Assembly: GCA_013054445.1 (NCBI GenBank)
Contig: JAAMPI010001638.1
Coordinates: 1 to 11,938, forward strand
DNA: 11,938 bases
Source of the DNA: Cudoniella acicularis
Taxonomy: Eukaryota > Ascomycota > Leotiomycetes > Helotiales > Helotiaceae
Direction: 5' to 3'
Of the stretch, positions 7,146 through 11,938 are shown piece by piece. The number at the start of each line of letters is the position of its first letter. Position 1 is the first letter of the stretch. The notes below the pieces were generated by a model, which ran no database searches, was not told the origin of the DNA, and saw only the letters and a list, made by a program, of their open reading frames with translations. The translations under genes were made by a program, and so were the position numbers.

Positions 7146-8290
7146 AGTTGCGTGTAGCAAAGGATGAATCGAGATTCTTGAAGTGTACTTGACAAAGTCG
7201 TCGAGACTTATGGCTAAGGCGATGAGATTCTGATGTCGTAGAGACAATGCCGTCGCGGACAGGTAAACTAGCGGTTACTTCTTTGAAGATGTTGCTGAGT
7301 GTAAGGATTGTATGCCGCGATCACAGATCGTTTGTTGTGAAGGAAGGATAGAGAGAACCTCGTCGTCGTCACCGAAAATTGTTCAAAAGGCCAAAATGAT
7401 TGTGGTTGTAGAGGAAAGAAAACCCGATTAGCGGGCGCGCGTCTTCATATAAGATTTTCTCGGGAGGAACATTAACTAAAAGTTTCCTGGTAAAAACGTC
7501 TCCCTCCGGGACTCATTGCCACCCCCCACCGCGTGCCGGCTTCTGCACGGTGAGTGGAGACACGATTCTAGACAGAACCAGGATTTTTGGGCGCGAGGGC
7601 GTCCAGACGTTTCCTTTTTTTTTCAAACGCCGAAGCAGTTGGGAGAGCACCCCACAAGGTTTGGATTGGTCCATGATGGTGAAAACCAAGGCTGGGAGCC
7701 AGTCACGGGTGCAGGGGTAGAATCCATCCTAACTTTTCAAAACGAACGTTGACGCCTTTCCTAAAGAGGGTATCAAGGATGAGGAAGTCATTTGCCGGAT
7801 GTTCCACCTTGCTATGCGATCAGGTTTTGATTGGATGTGAGGACGTTGGTTCCTGAGCCATCGCGCGCTGTGCCTGGTGGCCATGTGTCCGGATGGCATA
7901 GGGCCTGTTCCTGGTTCCTGTTCTGAGGGTGGTGTGGAGATCGACGCAGGCCCCGATCCAATCGAGGGGGCGGTGCCCCGGCGGGAGATGCTCAACCGTT
8001 CCGCCATCCGCGCAAGGCATGTCGCGGACAGAAAACTCGATCTGCGCTCGAGCTATGGAGAAATTGGAGGGGAAGCTTTGATGTTGCCGTCGTGTGCGAT
8101 CAGACATGAATTGAATTTTATTGCAACTCTATCGAGACTCGAGAGTTCATGTAAAGAGATCGGGGCAGACGCAGGAACCTCTGCGGTGATGCACGGGCAC
8201 ATGAAAATCTGCTCAAAGCCTGTGGGCTGATCGTCCCGGCTCCCCAACTGAGAAAAAATCCCCGACTTTCGGACCCCGTCCCAGTTATTT
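7146..8290. other. Gene-free or decayed region; short open frames only
   Basis: From about 7500 the sequence becomes more GC-balanced than the 3-6.4 kb part. The 117-codon plus frame at 7877-8230 begins with GTG (its first ATG is at 7883) and is overlapped by equally long antisense frames. A 34-codon minus frame (7727-7623) with ATG reads like a plausible peptide but has no supporting signal. I recognise no family. Confidence 0.4.
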
Positions 8291-8293
8291 CTC

Positions 8294-8445
8294 GAATCCT
8301 TCGAGTCACGATTGGATGAAAATAAGGAACTTATCCCGCACTGTCAAGATCCTGAAGGAAAGCTCCTCCAGAATCGCGAGTCAGGATTGGGTAGAAATTA
8401 GATAATCCTTCCGCAATCTCAAAATCCTGGAGGAAAATTCTTCTT
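8294..8445 (+). repeat. Diverged 77-bp tandem duplication
   Basis: Unit 1 (8294-8370) and unit 2 (8371 to about 8445) align end to end. Both start GAATC, continue with CGAGTCACGATTGG versus CGAGTCAGGATTGG, and finish with AAGATCCTGAAGGAAA versus AAAATCCTGGAGGAAA. By eye identity is about 70-75 percent with small gaps. The unit ends are directly adjacent, as expected for an old tandem duplication. Neither unit is clearly coding. Confidence 0.7.
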
Positions 8446-8840
8446 GCAGCAGCTGAAGTGAAGTCGCTAAAGTAAATCATGACTCTCGAGTGACAGCGCA
8501 GTGTGCCAGGTCACGACTTCGTGGTCGAATATTCTCACTGACTCTACTTGAGTGGTGGATGTTTGAGCGAGAACAAATTTCTGATCCGATCACACTTTCG
8601 CGTCCAGCTCTAGGCGGGGAAAGATGCCCGAGAAGCCTAGAAGTATGAGTGACGCAGGGTTGTGATGGCACTGGCTGACAACCTCAAACATGAAAAAGAA
8701 GGCTCGTGTTTTTTTCTTCTGTTGCTTTCCTTGACCGACGGCCGAGGCCTAGAGCCAAACTCCGGGTCCTGGAAATCTCTCTTGTCAACATTGTCAACAC
8801 TGAAAATTACGGACAAACCATGGGCCTTAAAGCGGTGTCA
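8446..8840. other. No feature recognised
   Basis: Only short open frames on both strands are present, none over 92 codons and none with recognisable motifs. Confidence 0.4.
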
Positions 8841-8843
8841 GCC

Positions 8844-8870
8844 TGACTCAGACTCAGTCACTCAGGGCTT
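8844..8870 (+). promoter_or_regulatory. Cluster of TGACTCA-like half sites
   Basis: TGACTCA at 8844-8850 is a perfect AP-1/Gcn4-type site (the CPC1/CpcA site in filamentous fungi), followed by further ACTCA/AGTCA half sites to 8863. No gene start is close, so this may be only local simple sequence. Confidence 0.2.
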
Positions 8871-8906
8871 CAGGGTGGTTTGGGGCCTTTGGGCCTTGAG
8901 TATGCG

Positions 8907-8960
8907 CTGTAGCATGCAGCCTGTAGCCTGTAACCTGTAGCTTATTCTGTAGCCGGTAGG
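8907..8960 (+). repeat. CTGTAGC heptamer minisatellite
   Basis: CTGTAGC occurs at 8907-8913, 8921-8927, 8935-8941 and 8947-8953, with CTGTAAC at 8928-8934 and the variant CGGTAGG at 8954-8960. Three units (8921-8941) are perfectly head to tail and the others are separated by 6-7 bases. Confidence 0.85.
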
Positions 8961-9036
8961 TCTTCTGTTGGCCTCTCTCGCGCGACCGTATGCTGGACCG
9001 AATCACAAAAATCGCGCATGTTGATGGTGTTCTTGG

Positions 9037-9255
9037 ATGCATTCGACAAGATTTCCCCTTGCATTGGTCCAGGCACAATTCACGGATCGGCAGGCACCAG
9101 CTGGCATCGGTTCGATTGTCCAGCAAGCTAAAAAGCAAGGTGGAAAGTTCAACCCCAACGATTCGCAAACCAGGGCTGAAGATTCAACACTGCCCACAAA
9201 ACCCGATATTTGTAACGAATTCGGGTTCTGCACAGCCTGTAGGTTCCGTATGTAG
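9037..9255 (+). other. Candidate small protein or exon, unrecognised
   Basis: An ATG at 9037 opens 72 codons to TAG at 9253-9255. The translation has a weakly hydrophobic start (FPLALVQAQF), a middle rich in Gln, Lys and Asn (GSIVQQAKKQGGKFNPNDSQ) and a Cys-containing end (CNEFGFCTAC). A GTATGT donor-like site overlaps the stop (9248-9253), so the frame could continue into another exon, but no convincing acceptor was found. Antisense frames of about 100 codons overlap it. Family unknown; it may be chance. Confidence 0.25.
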
Positions 9256-9357
9256 GTGACCAAAAAGAAATCGCGAAGTTCGCATGTGGGGTTGTGCAAA
9301 ATCCCGGCATCCAAGCCATTGGGGTCTTGTGGATAAAGTTGTGGATGCCAATCGGCC

Positions 9358-9407
9358 TTATCGACTTATCGCACACTATCGATAATGAATTGCGATACCG
9401 GTATCGC
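9358..9407. promoter_or_regulatory. GATA-site cluster with 16-bp palindrome
   Basis: Within 50 bp there are three CGATAA/TTATCG sites (9358-9363, 9366-9371, 9380-9385), each matching the HGATAR consensus of fungal GATA factors. The perfect palindromes TATCGATA (9377-9384) and GCGATACCGGTATCGC (9392-9407) add further CGATA cores. The sequence is certain; binding is inference. Confidence 0.4.
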
Positions 9408-10570
9408 CCCTTCTCCGGAGCTTGACAAACATCTTGGTGGCATGGGGGTGAGAAGACTGTCAGATGTCTTGGATCCTGTTTTCTCTGGTTCTGATGATGT
9501 CGTGAATAATCGGCTTGTGAAGGGCCGTTTAGAATCCTGGACGAAAACCGGATTGGATAGGCCTGGGAGTAGGAGGAGCACACCTAGCTTTCTCTGAGGT
9601 CCAGACTGCATATCGAGAAAAATTAGGCCAAGCGAGAACTATCAGGTTGAGTTGGATGGGCGATGAGGAGGGTCGGGAAGAGGTCTAGCCATTACTTGTG
9701 GCCATCGGAAAGATTGAGAATTGATAACGCGTCTGTGGCCACCAATGCTGGTGGCCCATACGGAGACTACCTCCAGCACATTGCTCTAACTTATCCAAGA
9801 TTGCTTGGTGTAGCATGAGGATACCGACCAGCTAGACAGCATCGAGAACCGGTTTTTCTCTCGCCAGAACTGCTGATAATATATGAATCACGGTGCACAA
9901 CTTCCAAATTAATATGGAAGGCTGATGTCCGAGCTGGCAACAAGTCGAGACTCGTGAAAAGGGAAGATTTAGGTGACGGCTTGGAAAGGCCATTGGACCA
10001 AGATGTGCGACATTGCGGAGCTACAGAGTTCCCTGGCTCTTGCACTAGTTGTGAGCCATAATAATTCCTTGGATCTCTCCGATCTGAATCGTGAATGACG
10101 ACCGGACGAATTTCTGACTCGGGAATCGGAACTCGGGTGTGAAAAATCTGCTAGCTTCGAATGTGGATAATTCTTCAAATCCAATTTATGCCGCTTATGC
10201 CGAGGTGCATAAGACTGGCAGGAGGGCCGAGATGCTGAGATGTACGTCGAGAGTACTCGAGGGTACGGACTTCCTGGCTGTTGACCAAAAATGCATCGTC
10301 CATTTCCCTCTGTTGAAGCAACATCCGCCTTGTATTCCACCAAGGAGAGGAGGGCCAATTGATGCTCGAGAGGTGGAAATTCGATTATGTGTTGGCTGGC
10401 TGTGTCTTGCAGCGGAAATCAACCCCAAAATGAAGGTTTTCGTAGTGTGCGTTGTCATCAATCGGAGAATGACATTGTCGACAATGTGAGAGGCGGCGAG
10501 GGCGAGAAAATGTTATCTGCGAGGCATGGTGCTTATGTTTAGTTGCTGACAACAAACAGTATTAGCAATA
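9408..10570. other. Gene-free or decayed region
   Basis: Open frames up to 144 codons occur on both strands (minus 9149-9583, plus 10139-10489) but overlap antisense frames of similar length, and several lack ATG. An 8-bp-stem hairpin, GGCCACCA/TGGTGGCC with loop ATGC, lies at 9737-9756. I recognise no protein family, terminal inverted repeat or transposase motif. Confidence 0.4.
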
Positions 10571-11600
10571 TCGAGTCATCGATGGATGCATGCAGCATTG
10601 CAGCGAGGTGAGCGAAGTCGTGAATGTGATTTTGAGTTCTGTGAAGCAAGCAAACAAAACTTGGAGGCCTTAGCGACGCCCACGCGCCGACGCCGCACCT
10701 TGGTTAATAATCCAGAAAGGAGTAATTGGTCTCGGTCGAGCTTTGTTGACCATGATTGGCTCTGTCGTGACATCGTATTGATTTGAGGCTCTTCTCCGAA
10801 AAGTTTCCATTTCTTCACGAACCGTCAGTGTTGGTGATACGTTACGTTGGCGCTGGTGCCGATCCCCTGACTGCAGGAGGTGTGTGACGGGGCTGCGAAC
10901 AAGGCTGGGCCTTACCCAAAGAAGCAATTCGAAGAACCCAATCGCTGACGAAGTTCGTTTGCTCTGACGCAGTACCTATATTTATTAATTTCATGGAGAC
11001 TTTGGAAAGACCTTCGGCTTTCGGCGAAGAAAGGAACATGGGAATGTATTTTTTTTTAGTCAGTAAGGTTCTCGTATCCAAGAGGTAAGATTCGCAAGAA
11101 CCAAAAAGGAGGAGAAAAAAAGGAAGAGAGCCCGAGTTGAAGCCTCGCGACACGAGAGATGTTGGGTGAGGGGTGCACGCCGCACGGGCTCTTCGGAAGT
11201 GGTTGGGGGCCTCCGGGGAGAGACATTCGGGAACTTCTTCACTCGTTGAGAAGGGAAATGAAGCACGAGAAAAGCTCATCTCCTTCATGTTGTTTTAAAT
11301 TTCGAATATCTTGAAGAATCTCAAATTTCGGCGAATACGGGAAGCAAAATGCCTCGAAAAAAGCGAGTGTCGAGTTGGACATCATGCCATGCACCGACAG
11401 TTCAGCCATGACCGCTTTGGGCATCGCTCACCTCGTATTGCGCAGGGGATTAGCCTTGCGGCCTCCCAGAAACACATGCTATGCTCCCAGTGGCCAGGTC
11501 GAGTAGAAATAGTGGGTGCTAATCCTTGTTTCCCACACACCATCGATCCGAAAAACCCCAAGTGGCTGCTGACTGTGCTGTTCTCTGCAGGCATCCAGCG
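10571..11600. other. Gene-free or decayed region
   Basis: Short overlapping open frames cover both strands, including a 148-codon minus frame (10842-11288) that crosses purine-rich and simple sequence. A plausible plus-strand acceptor (branch CTGAC at 11577-11581, TTCTCTGCAG ending at 11590) is present, with only a weak GTGGGT donor upstream (about 11516). No gene model could be completed. Confidence 0.35.
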
Positions 11601-11604
11601 TTGT

Positions 11605-11832
11605 TCAGCCTGCTGCCGGCGAGGGGCAAAGGGCCGCCAATGTTCCAATGGCGAGACATCTCACGGCGAGATGCTGAAGCTTGAACGACTCGAGTATCGC
11701 CGACGAGCGATGATTTACACCAATGTGCGCCGTTGACAAGGTCGATCGAGAGGGGTCGTCCAGGTCTTCAAGCAGATCTTCCATGCCAAAAGCTTCCTCG
11801 ACACTACTGCCGCGGGCCTCCGCAATTCCCAT
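11605..11832 (-). other. Candidate coding exon or small gene, unrecognised
   Basis: The minus-strand ATG at 11832 opens 75 codons to TGA. The frame continues upstream to a TGA near 11863, so an exon joined from outside is possible. Codons favour C or G in the third position (for example GAC CTG GAC GAC CCC), resembling the CRH gene. The product would have an acidic segment (MEDLLEDLDDPS) and a hydrophobic end (LAIGTLAALCPSPAAG). A 141-codon plus-strand frame (11311-11736) overlaps it, and only one of the two can be real. No family is recognised. Confidence 0.25.
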
Positions 11833-11938
11833 CAACCTCACGTGGTCGACGGTAGTCAGGAACGAGACTCAGGAGTCAGGAGAGACATAAAAAAAGAGCG
11901 TGTGAATGAATACGGTAAGATGCTTTCGAATGATGAGC
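11833..11938. other. Window end, no feature recognised
   Basis: A short direct repeat, GACTCAGGAGTCAGGAG, occurs near 11865-11881, followed by an A-rich run. Nothing else is seen before the window ends. Confidence 0.3.

Noticed and set aside
8294..8960. Tandem repeats considered as a CRISPR array
   Set aside because: Units are adjacent or only 6-7 bp apart, diverged, and lie in a eukaryotic genome; there are no regular spacers.
9105..9125. GGTTCGATT resembling a tRNA T-loop
   Set aside because: Flanking sequence does not form a cloverleaf.
9149..9583. 144-codon minus-strand frame
   Set aside because: A frame of this length is expected about once by chance in 12 kb read six ways; the translation shows no domain and competes with other frames.
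10842..11288. 148-codon minus-strand frame
   Set aside because: It crosses purine-rich simple sequence, shows no motif and has no supporting start or splice signals; chance is sufficient.

Overview
The window looks like nuclear DNA of a filamentous ascomycete (Pezizomycotina). One gene belongs to the fungus-specific CRH branch of glycoside hydrolase family 16. It is split by a 46-nt intron with GTAAGT, CTAAC and CAG signals, and both well-supported genes have fungal-style A-rich start contexts. No ribosomal RNA, convincing tRNA, CRISPR array or intact transposon was seen. I cannot name a genus.

Layout. Bases 1-117 are the 3' end of a plus-strand gene that starts outside the window; it is not recognised. 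Bases 118-1169 lie between two convergent genes and hold no clear gene, only a well-formed orphan intron signature at 741-806. Bases 1170-2709 (minus strand, two exons) encode a 497-residue CRH-type chitin/glucan transglycosylase: signal peptide, GH16 domain with the DEIDWE active site, one transmembrane segment and a 172-residue tail predicted to be cytosolic. Bases 2710-6536 (3.8 kb) are almost gene-free. They carry TATA-like boxes, G-poor C/A-rich tracts, CACGTG sites, a degenerate local duplication, and an 88-codon open stretch without ATG that may be an exon or a relic. Bases 6537-7070 (minus strand) encode a 177-residue secreted protein with motifs reminiscent of the thaumatin-like fold. 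Bases 7071-11938 (4.9 kb) are more GC-balanced and contain only short overlapping open frames on both strands, a diverged 77-bp tandem duplication, a 7-bp minisatellite, and a GATA-site/palindrome cluster. This part looks like non-coding or decayed sequence, though two short frames could be real small proteins or exons.

The two recognisable genes both make extracytoplasmic proteins: a wall-crosslinking enzyme at the plasma membrane and a small secreted protein. They lie about 3.8 kb apart on the same strand and nothing shows they are co-regulated. The most interesting observation is at the CRH intron. It falls at the junction between the enzyme and its membrane anchor, and if it is retained, translation stops right after the last enzyme residue. 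One gene could therefore yield a soluble and an anchored form.
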